Source: Calycina herbarum
Taxonomy: Eukaryota > Ascomycota > Leotiomycetes > Helotiales > Pezizellaceae
DNA: 64,000 bases
Direction: 5' to 3'
Assembly: GCA_001414485.1 (NCBI GenBank)
Contig: LLEY01000058.1
Span: forward strand, 124,001 to 188,000
Positions 1 through 13,600 of this stretch are shown piece after piece. The notes beneath the pieces are model-generated. The model saw only the letters and a program-made list of their open reading frames with translations, searched no databases and had not been told where the DNA came from. A program made the translations under genes and the position numbers. Each line of letters starts with the position of its first letter. Position 1 is the stretch's first letter.

Positions 1-894
1 GAACGACCGCCCAGCTGTCTCCGGGCTCACCTGCCGGGAAGCACGGCCAATTCCCACCGCCAACCTCGATTTTCTCACAAGGCTACAAAAAGGTGAAACG
101 ACACGAGCCTTCTGAAATTCTGCGTACGGGGTTTTTACTCCCTCTCCGTCTCCATCTAGGCTTTTCATGATCCTATCATGTTTCAACGTCTTATCTCTCA
201 GCTAGCTAGCTGCTATCAAGAGAAAAAATAGCCTCACATCTCCAAACAGGGTGCCAAGGGGTGACCAGATAACAGCAGAAAACAGCTCAAACGACACGCC
301 TCAAATCAACCTATCAAAACACCCCGAAGAGCCACGCCTTTGCATACTGCCACGGCTAAGGTGCTTTCCTCACAAGTAGATACTCGAGCAGAAATTCCCG
401 GCTTCAGGCCTTCTACATCCAGGCAGCCGAGAGACACTCACTGCCACTTCTGCACGACTTCATGCAAGATTGCGTCTTGGGCTTGGGCTTACATCTCGCA
501 GACAGGCCAAGAATAAAACCGTAGGACAAAAAAAGGAAATGATATAAACAAGCATCGGCAATAACAAAAAAACTCTACGGATTTTAGATCATCTCAACTC
601 CAAGACCAAACGCTCTTCTTGGCGGTGTTCTGTGACCGCTTGGCCGAAGCACCGAAGCACTGAAGTGGGAATTGGCATCGGCAGCTGGGTTTGGGAGTTC
701 TTGGGGGTGGATGGATTCCTGCGACGTGTAGGTTGAGGTACAGGCCAAGGGAGTATGGCGAGGCTGTAATTATGTGCGAGAGGTACACCGGGAGACTAGA
801 GTTGGATTCATTAGCGTTGGACCTAAACGAAGCCCCTGTCTCGAAGGATTCTAGTAGCTGTAGTAGGCTGGAAAGTCCGACGGCAACCTCGCAG
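1..894. other. Intergenic DNA left of the transposon block
   Basis: Base composition is ordinary, unlike the AT-rich block that follows. I found no reading frame with convincing codon structure, no tRNA and no recognisable protein. The short open frames near 594-897 overlap on opposite strands and have no start context or family resemblance. It may be the flank of a gene lying outside the window. Confidence 0.5.
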
Positions 895-1534
895 TAGATA
901 ATAAAAGCAGGTGCTAGTCTCTACTAGTTTAAAATATAGTCTACTATAAAACTTAGATTTTTAAAAGATTATAGCTTCTATATTTTATATAAGAATAAAA
1001 GCTTTCTTAATATAAAAATATTATAAAAGTAAAAAGATATAAATACTAGAAAAGAAGAGAATAAAATATAAACTATAATTATAACAGTTTACACCCGAAG
1101 AGTACTCGGTCTATCGACCTTCGTATAAAACGTGACTTTATATAACCTCGACGTAAGAGATTCTAATAACGTTCTAATAACCGGTAATTATATATAGCTT
1201 ATATATATAAAACCTCTTTCCTCGTACGTAGAATATACTTTCTTTCTTAGTTAATTCTCTTTATAATAAGACTATCTTATCTATTAACCTTATAATAAAA
1301 TACTATATTATTTCTTAATTTAATATTAAAAAAATCAAGTTAATAGAAATAACTAAAGTACTTTTCTAAAAGTTTTTTTTCTTTCTTATAAGATTATAAA
1401 ACTAAAGAAATATAATTAAATACGTTTCTATAAAAAGATAATAGATAAATATAACTAGTACTATTAGTAACTTCTTATAAATAGCTATTATATTTAGAAT
1501 ACTTATTAAAGAAAAATATAGATAATAAAAGCAG
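895..1534. repeat. AT-rich insertion flanked by 16-bp direct repeats
   Basis: The same 16 bases, TAGATAATAAAAGCAG, occur at 895-910 and 1519-1534, and imperfect similarity continues a few bases beyond. Between them lies about 608 bp of strongly AT-rich, TpA-rich sequence, whereas the DNA to the left of 895 is ordinary. A direct repeat this long fits the target-site duplication of a non-LTR retroelement, or else the ends of a small LTR-like relic. The interior is too mutated to identify. The repeat is seen in the sequence; the element class is inference. Confidence 0.4.
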
Positions 1535-1676
1535 CGGTGCTTCTCTCTCTTTATATTTCCCGTGTATAACCAGGCTCGTAGTAGATTAGTAGAAGCGATA
1601 GTAAAATATAGATAATTATTTGAAAAACACTCGAGTAAATAGTCTTAAAAAAAAAGAACCAGGTATAGAAGATAAT

Positions 1677-1917
1677 TATTAAGAGTTATACTCGTAGAAT
1701 AAGTCTCGGAGTACTCCAGCGACGCATTCACGTGACCTCGCTTAGCAACGCATAGACGTGATAGAACCTTCGAGAGTACTCTTAGTAGAACCCTCTAGAA
1801 TAAGCTAACTAAGTATATAAGTTAGTAAGAACTCTAGCTTAGAAAGGATAATCGAATCTTCTTATATATAAACACCTCTATAGTTTAATTTATTAGTATT
1901 TACTATAAGTTCTAATA
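1677..1917 (+). repeat. Left LTR of the outer element (heavily RIP-mutated)
   Basis: It is 241 bp and aligns end to end with 21853-22093. The terminal TGTCAAGG of the right LTR appears here as TATTAAGA, and the terminal TGACA as TAATA. The differences are mainly C-to-T and G-to-A, as RIP produces. Confidence 0.88.
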
Positions 1918-1947
1918 TTAGATTCGATTTAAAAACAACGAGCTTTT

Positions 1948-2145
1948 ATAGTAATACTAGAATATATTAGACTATTTTAGTAATACTAGAATATAATAGG
2001 CCTTTATAGTAATATTAGAATATATTAGACTATTTTAGTAATACTAGAATATATTAGGCCTTTATAGTAATACTAGAATATATCGAGCTATTTTAGTAAT
2101 ACTAGAATATATCAGGTCTTTATAGTAATACTAGAACTTATAAGC
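1948..2145 (+). repeat. AT-rich minisatellite inside the outer element
   Basis: About seven tandem units of 28-31 bp share the core TAGTAATACTAGAATATAT, with alternating tails of the type TTAGACTA and TAGGCC. It starts about 30 bp inside the left LTR, in the leader region upstream of gag. The alternation of tails suggests a higher-order unit of about 58-60 bp. Confidence 0.7.
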
Positions 2146-2835
2146 TATTTCATAGTATTTATAGAACTTATAGATAATAGAAGAACTATAAGAAGATAGT
2201 ATACTAAATCAGCTATCTACCTAGTTCCTATAGTATATTTAAGAGCAGTAGAATTAGTTAATATCTACCTAAGAGAACGATTATCTATAGATTATAAACA
2301 AGTAAAAGAAGGATAAGGAAGCTTACTTATAAATAGTCTACAACGATAATAAACCTAGGAAATCTCTTCCTCTACTACTGGAATTCTATAGAGACTTAGA
2401 TAAGCTAGAAGCTTAGTTATAATAAGTATAAGCTAAAATTAAAGTTAACTACTATAGATATACTAAGTATATTAAGTTTTAAGCACTTAATAGATTCTTA
2501 TAAGATAAGGCGCTTCGTAGAATAGAAGTATAAGTATAGGAATAGAGTAAGCTAGAGCTAGCTAATAGTAGTGATTTCTTAGATTAAGTAGAGTTTATAT
2601 TTAAAGACTTATAAGCTAAGGAAAGAGTATAACAAAAGCTAGAATCCTTCTACTAAGGCTTAAGACTATTCCTAGAGGTCTTTATAGAATAGTAAGCTCT
2701 ACTTATAAAGTCTAGAGAAGGATCTTAGCTAGACGATATAAAGAAGGTATCTCTTAACCGAATCCTTAGTAACGAGTTAGTTAAAGCGATAATTATAGTT
2801 TCTTCTTAACCTAACTTCGAGTCTTACTACTCTAT

Positions 2836-3297
2836 TGTTACGAATCACGTGCTAGCACGTGATAAAGTAAAGTTCAGGCGACGCTCTAATAAGACGAGTA
2901 CTATTGTAACCTTAGAAGGAGGAAAGGATTAAGTATAATAGGATATATAATCCTAAGGATCTTATTACAGTTATATCACGTGACTCCTGCCAAGCAGTCA
3001 GGTGATAGAGTCTAGTTTTAAGGAGCCCTAGAAATAGAGTCGGACTCTATCTTCGAGACTCCTACTAAGTAAGACTCTAAATATAAACGAAGGTTCTATA
3101 TAAGACTAGTACGTCTGTTATTAGATAGGAGCTTCGTACTTAACTTTAGTTATTAATCTTATTATCTTATTTAACATCTTTGATATAAGTAACGAGTTTA
3201 CTTCTAAGTAAATAACCTAGTATATCTGTACTTCTTTTCTATATACTAACCTTCAAGACTTAGTTATCTTTATTTAGTTTATTTAAGTTTTATTATA
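2836..3297 (+). repeat. 5' LTR of chromovirus copy 1
   Basis: It is 462 bp and pairs with 9542-10003. It contains palindromic CACGTG-type sequences near its start and carries the shared U5-like portion also found in copy 2. Confidence 0.88.
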
Positions 3298-6200
3298 CTT
3301 TAAGTACCTGCTTAGAAGTTTAGTCGCTATAGCTCTAGTAACCTCTGCTATAGCAGCTAGCCTAAATACTAGTTAAGTTAACGTTATAGGAACATCTAGA
3401 AGTATAACTAGAAGAACACCTACTAGTATATAGTTAACTAAGAATAATAATAATATTAGTATATTAGACGTACCTAAGCTCTATAAGATCGAAGCACTTG
3501 AATCTATTAAAGTTAAGATACTAGATACGTATTATAGGAAGTAAAAGGAACTTAACTTATTCCTTCTCTAAATAAACATTTACTTTAACTTTAATTCTAA
3601 TAAGTTTAAAGGTAATTATAACTTATAAACTATCTTTGCTATCTCTTACCTTAGGGGATTAGTATTAGAATAGGCTTAGCTATACTTAGAGGATTTCTTT
3701 AAGAATAAGAGTAAAGATAGAAAGATAGAATTAACTAAGATTATATTTAAATCTTAGAGAGGATTTAAGACAACTATTAGGAAAGTTTTCAAAGACTTTA
3801 ATATAATCTAAACAGCTATATATAAGCTTTTAGAGTTATATTAGACTAGATTAGTAATAGATTATATTAATAAATTTTAATATTATAAGATAAAGTTAGA
3901 ATAAGATACTATTACTCTTATAGAACTCTTCTATAAAGGATTAAAGATATATATTTATAAGGAAATAGCTAAGTAGAATATATAATTCTTAACTATTATA
4001 AGTATAATTAAAGAGGTTATCTAGCTAGATAACCGCTTATATGAATTTAGAAAGAGTAACTCTAGGTATAGAGAAAAGAGCAAAGAGTTAAGAAAGTAGA
4101 AGTACTCTTATTCTTATACTAGTAAACATAGTAAGAAGGCAAACGCTATATAGAAGAAAACCTTTCTAAAGAAAGAAGGACTTTCCTAGAAGGAGTAAAA
4201 TCGTTGATATAAGTAGAACTTATATTATAACTATAGCCTTCTAGGTTATAGAGTAAATAAGTATAGTAAGAAGAAAGACTCTAAGAGAAAGAAATAAATT
4301 AATACTACTATTTAATAATAGATAGCTTTAACTAATTATATTAAACTTATAGATAAGAAGCTTAAAGTATAAGGATATAGAACCTAGATTAAAAATAATA
4401 AAGGAATTAGTAGTATATAAGATACTAATAATAATAGAGATCTACTCTTTAAAGAATATTATAATATATAATTAGTAATAGAATCTAAGTAACCTTTTTA
4501 AGTAGAATATAAATTACTACTATTAACTAGTTCTTAAAGACATTGGATTTATCTTCTAGTTTAGAAGGAGAAATAAAGAATAAAGACCTTAAAGTTAGAG
4601 AAACTTAGGCTTTTCTTAGAACCTTTAAATAAGGAAATTAATAAGTATATATTAATAATTAGAAACTAGACTTCTAGAGTCCTTATATAATATAAGGAGT
4701 TAACCTAACTATCTTAATAATATATATAGTTATAAGTAATAACCTTAAAATAATAACTTTAGTTAGCTTAATTACTAGATAGAAAACTATTAAAGGAAAG
4801 GAACTAGAATAGAAACGTTAACTAGTTGAAAAACCTAGCTACTCTAAAGTAGAGGATATATAGAAAATATATAATATTTTAGATAAAATTAGTATATAGA
4901 TATAGTAAGTTCTAATAGGATTTAAGAGACGAATTAAAACCTCTTTTCTTAGAATACTACTTAAAAATATTATATTAAAAGAATTTAAGTAATATATTAT
5001 TATTATATTAATTAGAAATAATAGGTTAGTATTTAGAAAATATAACTTATAATAACTATTTAGTATACTATTCTAGGAGTAAAGGGAGCTTAATATAACT
5101 AAGTAGGCTAAGATAGAACTAGAAGAATTATACTATCTATTAATAGAAGAACTATAGTTTATAGAAATAGTTTAAAAAACAATAGTATAATAGATATAAT
5201 ATAAACTAAGTCTAACTTTAAACTAGTTATTATAGAAGCGATTTAAAGGAATATTACTAGAGCTTATTAGAATAGTAGAATATTATTAGATATACGAAGT
5301 AGTATTATCAGATAAAGAAGGAGTAGTATTCTTTCCTTAGTCCTAGATTTAAGCTATTAAAGAAAAGAATTTAAGAGATTATATATTTAAAGTTTATTAT
5401 ATAAAACTAGAGATAAGTATACTAGAAGCTACTTTAGATTATCTATATATAGAAGAACTTTAGTCTATAGAAGCTATTTTAAAAACTAGTTATAAATAGA
5501 TCTAATATAACTATAAATAAATACTAAAGCGATTTATAGAAGGAATTCCTAAAACTATAAGAATTATAGAATATAGATTAATATATAAGGTAGTATATAT
5601 TAATAAGGAAAGAGTAAGATTCTTTCTATAGTATAAGGATAAGAAGAGAAAGAATTATAATTAAGAAAATCGATCTTTTAAAGTCTAATATATTAAAGCA
5701 AAGTTAGATACTACTTTAGAAGAAAGATAGTTAATAATAACTATAGAAATAAGAGGGAAAAAGTTATAAGTTATAATAGACTTAGGAGTAATAGATAACT
5801 TTATCTCTTTAATAGCTTAGAAGAAGCTAAACGTTCTAATTAAAAAGATAAGACTATATTAACTAGGAGTAGTTAATAGAATAGATATTATATATTAAAA
5901 TAGGATTATTAATTAGTAAACTATTCTAATAAAAGTTAATATTAAAGGATATTATTTAGATATATAATTCGATATTATTAAGATAGAGAGTAAGGAAGTA
6001 ATACTTAGTATATTATAAATTTAAGAACATAATCTAGAAATCGACTAGAAAGCTAGAATAATAACCTTTAGTTAATATAAATATATAGGTTTGTATTTAT
6101 AACTTTAAGGCTAGAACAAGGTTAGTACTATCTCTTCTAAAGTACTAGAACACCTTATCCAAGGTCTTCTATAGGTTAGTAAGAAAGCTAATAACGAAAT

Positions 6201-9199
6201 ACCTATATAGTATAGAGAATTTAAAGCTTTGTTTAAAAACTTAGAAGACTAGTAAGCCTTACTAAAACATTACTTATAAGATTATAAGATTAAATTAAAA
6301 GAGGGTTATTACTTCTTAAAGTAGAAGCTTTAGTTATATAACTAGAAAAGCTTATAGAGAATAGAAAGTTATATAAAGGAAGGTATTAAGAAGAGATATA
6401 TTAGAAGATCTAAGTTACTAATTACCTTAAATATACTTATTATTAAGAAGAAAGATAACCTAGATAAGAGAGTATATATTAATTATTAAGAAGTAAATCA
6501 TACTATAGTTAAGGACGCTTATCTGCTACTACTTAGCTAATACTTATAAGATAAGTTAGGTAAGGTAGTATAATTTATAAAACTAGATTAATAAAATGCT
6601 TATAAACTTATATAAATAAAAGTTAAAGATAAATAGAAGATAGTATTTACCTTACTATTAAGCCTTTATAAATATATAGTTATGCTATTTAGACTCTATA
6701 ACATACTAGCTATATGTTAAAGATAAAATAATAATATTTTAAGAGATCTTCTAGGAGTAATAGTAATTTATTACCTAGATAATATCTTAATCTTCTTAGA
6801 AAAAGAAGAGGAATATAAGGGATATATTAGAGAAGTTTTATAATAACTTATAAAAGTAAACTCTTAGTTAAAACTCTTGAAATATAAGTTTAGAGTAACT
6901 TAGACACTTTTTCTAGAATAGGTATTTAACCTAGGAAAAATAGAAATAGATCTAGTAAAGATCTAAGATATCTTAAACTAGAAGTTACTAGAGAATGTAA
7001 AAGATATATAGTCCTTTCTTAGATTTATAAACTTTTACTATCTGTTTATATAAGACTATATAAAGATTACTAAACTAATGTTAATACTAGTTAAGAAAGC
7101 TATTAAGTTTATATAGAATAAATAAGTAGAGAATACTTTTTAAAAAATTAAAGCAAAGTTTATAGAGAAACCTATTCTATATAATTTAAATATAGATAAA
7201 CCTAGTATAATTAAAATAGATACTTTAAATATAATAGTAAATACGATTTACTTATAACTAAATAATAAGAGAAAACTTATACCTATTATATATTATTCTA
7301 AAACATTTAACCTAGTATAATAAAACTATAGTATTTTTAATAAAGAATTACTTATTATAGTATTAGCTTTAGAATATTAGAGGATTTATTTATAGCTAGT
7401 AAAATACCTAGTTATAGTTTTATCTAACTATAAGAACCTTAGAACGTTTATAATAACTAAGGAACTTATAATAAGATAATTAGCTAGATAGTTAGAGATA
7501 CTAGAAGGATTTAATATTGTTATTTAGTATATAAAAGGAACGTTGAATACTTGAGCTAATACTCTTAGCTAGAAACCTAGATATATAGGAAATAAAGAGT
7601 ATAAAAAGATTATAATCTTAAAAACTCTTAAGAATAGAGACTTAGTACCTACTATATATAAGATAATAGTAATAAATAACATATAGATAGATAAAATCTA
7701 GAATATATATAAAGGTTATAACTAGTATATAAAAGAGAAACTATAGGTTTCTAGCTTATATATAAAAGAGTTTATATAGGAATATTATACTATACCTGCT
7801 TATAGATACTAAGGAATTCGTAGAACCTTATAGAGGATAAGATAATACTACTATATTAATCGGTTATCTATAATAGTTAAGAAGGTAATAGTAGAATATA
7901 ATACCTATACTAGGAATAAGGCTTCTTACTATACTCTTTATAAATAGATAAATACTACTCTAATACTATAAATACCTTAGAAATTAATATTTATAGATTT
8001 TATTATTAAGTTACTAAAATCTAAAGATCTAATAATAAGAGTTAAGTATAACATAATCCTAGTTATTATAAAACGACTTATAAAGTATATAATCCTAATA
8101 GTATATATAGAGTTAAGTATAGCTAAGGAACTAGTATTTATATTCCTTAGAGAAGTAGTCTTAAGATATAAACTACTTAAAGAAATACTCTTAGACAGAG
8201 ATAAGCTCTTTACCTTAAAATTTTAAATTGCTCTTATAAAACGATTAAATATAAAAAGAAAGCTCTTTATAGCTTTCTACCTTTAAATAAATAGAGGAAA
8301 TAAACAGATAAATTAAGTAGTTAAAACATACCTTTATTATTATATAAACTACTAGTAAGACAACTAGGTAGAACTACTACCTTTAGCATAGTTCGCTTAT
8401 AATAGTTTAATAATAGAAATAACACTTATTATACTATTCTATACTAACTTTAGATATAAATTATTAGTATATTAAGAACTACTATCTACGACTATTAATA
8501 ACTAACTTACTTATATTTATATCTCGAAAATTAAGAATCTATATAAGGAACTTATAGAAGATTTATAGTTTATAGTTAAAAGAAACGTATACTACTATAA
8601 TAAACGATATAGTTAGGAGCTAATACTAAAAGAGAAGGATAAAGTCTACTTAGTACAAAAGAATATTAATATAAAAAGACTAAGTAATAAACTAGATTAT
8701 AAAAAACTTAGACTATTTAAAATTAAATAAGTTAAGAGACCTTTGAATTACGAACTAGCGTTACTAAGAATAATAAACATCTACCTAGTATTCTATATAT
8801 TCTTACTTAAACTAGTATTACTAGGAGTACTACTAGCCCTATTTATAGAAATTTAACTAATAAACCTAAACGCTAAGTATAAAGTTAAGAGGATTCTTAA
8901 CTATAAGATTATTAGAGATAAGATTAAGTATTTAATTAAATAGTTAAATTACCTATATTTAGAGAATATATAGGAATTAAAAAGCAACCTTAATTATTAC
9001 TTAAGAGAACTTCAGAAGTTCTACTAATAAAACCTAGGACTGCCTAGAACTCGAGACTAGGGTTAGACAGAGACATATTATCAGAAAGTATCTATTTAAT
9101 AAAAGAAGCTATTTTAAAGGTAGGAAACTAGACAGAAGAGGACTTAGAAGGAGGACTCGAAGGAGAAGGACTCGGAGGAGTAATAGGAAATCGTTTATA

Positions 9200-9500
9200 T
9201 ATAAGGCTAAAGAAAAACCGATACATAGGTTTTCAAGGCCTAGAGACAGGAACAACGAGATAGCTAGAGCTATTATAGGACCTTTTTAACCGAATACACT
9301 TAGAACAGCGAGAGGATTTAAAGAGCTCTAGGAAGCATCGATAGAACTGTTTATAATAGAAAGAACAAGTCTTAGCTAGACGTTATATAGATTCGATCTA
9401 TATAGCAAGAGCTAAACGCGCTTTTCGTTTAGTATATAAGAAGGATATAGTTATATATAAAGGAAGGTTAACGTCTTACTAACGGATATATTTTAGGTTT
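9200..9500 (+). pseudogene. Sense accessory reading frame of chromovirus copy 1
   Basis: Between the chromodomain and the 3' LTR one plus-strand frame reads as a charged, Arg/Lys-rich protein segment broken only by stops of the TAG/TAA type expected from mutated Gln codons. It has no counterpart in chromovirus copy 2, which carries different sequence here. I do not recognise a domain. It could be the C-terminal extension of pol or a separate small ORF. Confidence 0.35.
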
Positions 9501-9541
9501 AAATTCTAGTGTAGGGACACGCTAGGCTAAGAAGGGGATAG

Positions 9542-10003
9542 TGTTACAAATCACGTGCTAGCACGTAACAAAGTGAAGTCCAAGCGACGCTCTAATAGAA
9601 CAAGCACTATTATAACCCTAGAAGAAGGAAAGGATTAAGTATAATAGGATATATAATCCTAAGAATCTTATTATAGTTATATTATATAACTTCTACTAAG
9701 TAGTCAGGTAATAGAGTCTAGTTTTAAGGAGCCCTAGAAATAAAGTTAGACTCTATCTTTAGGACTTCTACTAAGTAGGACTCTAAATATAAACGAAGGT
9801 TCTATATAAGACTAGTATATCTACTATTAGATAAGAGCTTCGTGCTTAACTTTAGTTATTAATCTTATTATCTTATTTAACATCTTTAATATAAGTAACG
9901 AGTTTACTTCTAAGTAAACAACCTAGTATATCTATACTTCTTTCCTATATACTAACCTTCGAGACTTAGTTATCTTTGTTTAGTTCGTTTAAGTTTCGTT
10001 ACA
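9542..10003 (+). repeat. 3' LTR of chromovirus copy 1
   Basis: It is 462 bp and begins TGTTACAAATC after the purine-rich tract AAGAAGGGGATAG. It ends GTTACA followed by the target duplication TCTAT. Confidence 0.88.
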
Positions 10004-10250
10004 TCTATTATTAAAGAAACGAACAACTGCTTAAGAGCTTATAAAGCTCGAATATTAAGATCTAGGGGCTAGACTCTTCTAGAAATACTACGGACCTCTT
10101 AGAAACGCTCGACGGATACTATATAGTAGATAACGAGTAGTAATATCGCTAATAGACTAAAAGTCACTTATAAGACATCTATAGAGAGTATAGATTAGGA
10201 ACCGGCACCTATTAAAGTCTTAATAACTAGTACTAAGCGTGCTAAATAGG

Positions 10251-10694
10251 TGTTATAAACCACGGTTACGTAGTAAGTAGTCTAGACAGCGTTTTAATAG
10301 AACAAGGTATAATATCTAGGAATAGAAGATAATATAGAAGGAAATCAGTAATACGAAGGATATTTAGGGATTTTAGGATCTTACTATTATAGTAATATTA
10401 GAAGTCACGTATAGTTATATAACGTGATCGCCTATATTACTCTGATCGTCTTAATCGCGAGCGATATAAGTAATATACTTAGGATAAAAGTTCTATATAA
10501 GACTAGCACTTCTGCTATTAGATAGGAGCTTCGTACTTAAGTTTAGTTATTAATCTTATTATTTTATTTAATATTATTAATATAAGTAACGAGTTCACTT
10601 CTAAGTAAATAACTCAGTGTATCTATACTTCTTACCTATATACTAACCTTCGAGACTTAGTTATCTTTGTTTAGTTCGTTTAAGTTTCGTTATA
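10251..10694 (+). repeat. 5' LTR of chromovirus copy 2
   Basis: It begins TGTTATAAACCACGG and ends CGTTATA. Its U3 half does not match that of copy 1, while the half starting near the TTCTATATAAGACTAG segment does. Confidence 0.88.
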
Positions 10695-13600
10695 CTTTAA
10701 GTACCTGCTTAGAAGTTTAGTCGCTATAGCTCTAGCAACCTCTGTAGTAGCTAGCTTAAATACTAGTTAAACCAACGTTATAGGTATATCTAGAAGTGTA
10801 ACTAGAAGGACACTTACTAGTATATAGTTAACTAGGAACGATAATAATTTTAGTATACTAGATATACCCGAGCCTTATAAGGTCGAAGCACTTAAGTCTA
10901 TTAAAGTTAAGATACTAGATATATATTATAGGAAGCGAAAGGAACTCGACTTATTCCTTCTCTAAATAGATATCTACTTTAACTTTAACTCTAATAAGTT
11001 TAAAGGTAATTATAACTTATAAACTATCTTTACTATCTTCTACCTTAGAGAAGCAGTATTAGAATAGGCCTAGCTATACTTAGAAGACTTCTTTAAGAAT
11101 AAGAATAAAGATAGAAAGATAGAATTAACTAAGATTATATTTAAATCTTAAAGAGGATTTAAGATAACTATTAGAAAAGTTTTTAAAGACTTTAATATAA
11201 TCTAAACAGCTATATATAAGCTTTTAGAATTATACTAGACTAGATTAGTAATAGATTATACTAATGAATTTTAATACTATAGAACGAAGTTAGGATAGAA
11301 TACTATCGCTCTTATAGAACTCTTTTATAGAGGATTAAAGATATATATTTATAAAGAAATAGCTAAATAGAATATATAGTTCTTAACTATTATAGGTATA
11401 ATTAAAGAAGTCGTCTAGCTAGACAACTGCTTATATAAATTTAGAAAGAGTAACCCTAGGTATAGAGAAAAGAGTAAAAGGTTAGGAAAGTAGAAGCACT
11501 TCTACGCCAGGCATAGTAAGAAGGTAAATACTATATAAAAAACCTTTCTAAAGAAAGGAGGACTTTCCTAGAAAGAGTAAAATCGTCGACGTAAATAGAA
11601 CTTATATTATAATTATAGCCTACTAGGTTATAGAGCAAATAAGTATAGTAAGAAGAAAGACTCTAAGAGAAAGAAACAAATTAATACTACTATTTAATAA
11701 TAAGTAGCTTTAACCGATTATATTAAACTCATAGATAAGAAGCTTAAAGTATAAGGATATAGAACCTAGATTAAAAATAATAAAGGAATTAGAGGTATAT
11801 AAGACACTAATAATAATAGAGACCTACTTCTTAAAGAATATTATAATATATAATTAGTAATAGAATTTAAGTAACCTCTTTAAGTAGAATACGAATTACT
11901 ACTATTAACTAGTTCTTTAGAGACATTAGACTTATCTTTTAGTTTAGAAGAAGAAATAAAAAAATAAAGACTCTAAAGTTAGAGAAACTTAGGTTTTCTT
12001 TAGAACTTTTAAATAAGGAAATTAATAGATATATATTAATAACTAGAAACTAGACTTCTAGAGTCCTTATATAATATAAGGAGTTAACCTAACTATCTTA
12101 ATAATATATATAGTTATAAGTAATAACCTTAAAATAATAACTCTAGTTAGCTTAATTACTAGATAGAAAACTATTAAAGAGAAAGAACTAGAATATAAAT
12201 AAAAACTAGTTAAAAAACCTAGCTACCTTAAAATAGAGGATATATAGAGAATATATAATATTATAGATAAAAGTAGTATATAAACATAGTAAGTTCTAAT
12301 AAGATTTAAGAGATGAATTAAAACCTCTTTTCTTAGAATACTATCTAAAGATGTTATATTAAAGGAATTTAAGTAATATATTATAGTTATATTAATTAGA
12401 AATAATAGGTTAGTATTTAGAAAATATAACTTATAACAACTATTTAGTATACTATTCTAGGAGTAAAGAGAGCTTAATATAACCAGATAGGCTAAAACAG
12501 AACTAGAAGAATTATACTATCTATTAATAAAAGAACTATAGTTTATAAAAACAGTTTAAGAAACAATAGTATAATAGATAAGATATAAACTAAGTCTAAC
12601 CTCGGATTAGTTATTATAGAAACGATTTAAAGGAATTTTACTAGAACCTACTAAAATAGTAGAATATTATTAGATATATAAGGTAGCTTTATCTAATAAT
12701 AAAGAAGTAGTATTCTTTCCTTAGTCTTAGATTTAAGTAGTTAAGGAAAAGAATTTAAGAGACTATATATTCAAAGTTTACTATATAAAACCAGAGATAA
12801 GTATACTAGAGGCTACTTTAGATTATCTATATATAAGAGAACTATAGTCTATAAAAGCTATTTTAGAAACTAGTTATAAATAGATCTAATATAATTATAA
12901 ATAAATACTAAAGCAATTTATAAAAGGAATTCTTAAAACTATAAAAATCATAGAATATAGATTAGTATATAAGATAGTATATACTAATAAGGAAAGAGTA
13001 AAATTCTTTCTATAGTATAAGAATAAGAAGAGAAAGAATTATAATCGAGAAAATTAATCTTTTAAAGTCTAATATATTAAAGTAAAGTTAAGTACTACTT
13101 TAAGAGAAAGATAGTTAATAGTAACTATAGAAATATAAGAGAAGAAGTTATAAGTTATAATAGACTTAGGAGTAATAGATAACTTTATCTCTCTAATAGC
13201 TTAAGAAAAGCTAAACGTTCTAATTAAAGGAATAAGACTATATTAACTAGGAGTAGTTAATAGAATAGATATTATATACTAAAATAGAATTATTAATTAG
13301 TAAACTATTCTAATAAGAATTAATATTAAAAGATACTATTTAGATATATAATTTAATATTATTAAAATAGGAAGTAAGAAAGTAATACTTAGTATACTAT
13401 AGATTTAAGAACATAATCTAGAAATCGACTAAAAGGCTAAAACAATAACCTTTAGTCGATATAAATACATAGGTTTGTATTTATAACTTTAAAGCTAGAA
13501 TAAGGTTAGCGCCACCTCTTCTAAAGCACTAGAACACCTTATCTAGGGTCCTCTATAGGTTAGTAAGAAAGCTAATAATAAAATACCTATATAGTATAGA

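Larger units (their letters stand above)
2836..10003 (+). mobile_element. Nested Ty3/gypsy chromovirus, copy 1 (RIP-mutated)
   Basis: Two 462-bp LTRs (2836-3297 and 9542-10003) start TGTTAC and end GTTACA or a mutated form of it. The target duplication TCTAT sits at 2831-2835 and 10004-10008, inside the outer element's gag region. The interior reads in plus-strand order as gag, protease, reverse transcriptase (mutated YLDD motif near 6769-6783), RNase H, integrase and a chromodomain-like segment near 8880-9030. Stops replace Trp and Gln codons throughout. A further frame follows the chromodomain at about 9200-9500. A purine-rich tract immediately precedes the 3' LTR. Confidence 0.9.
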
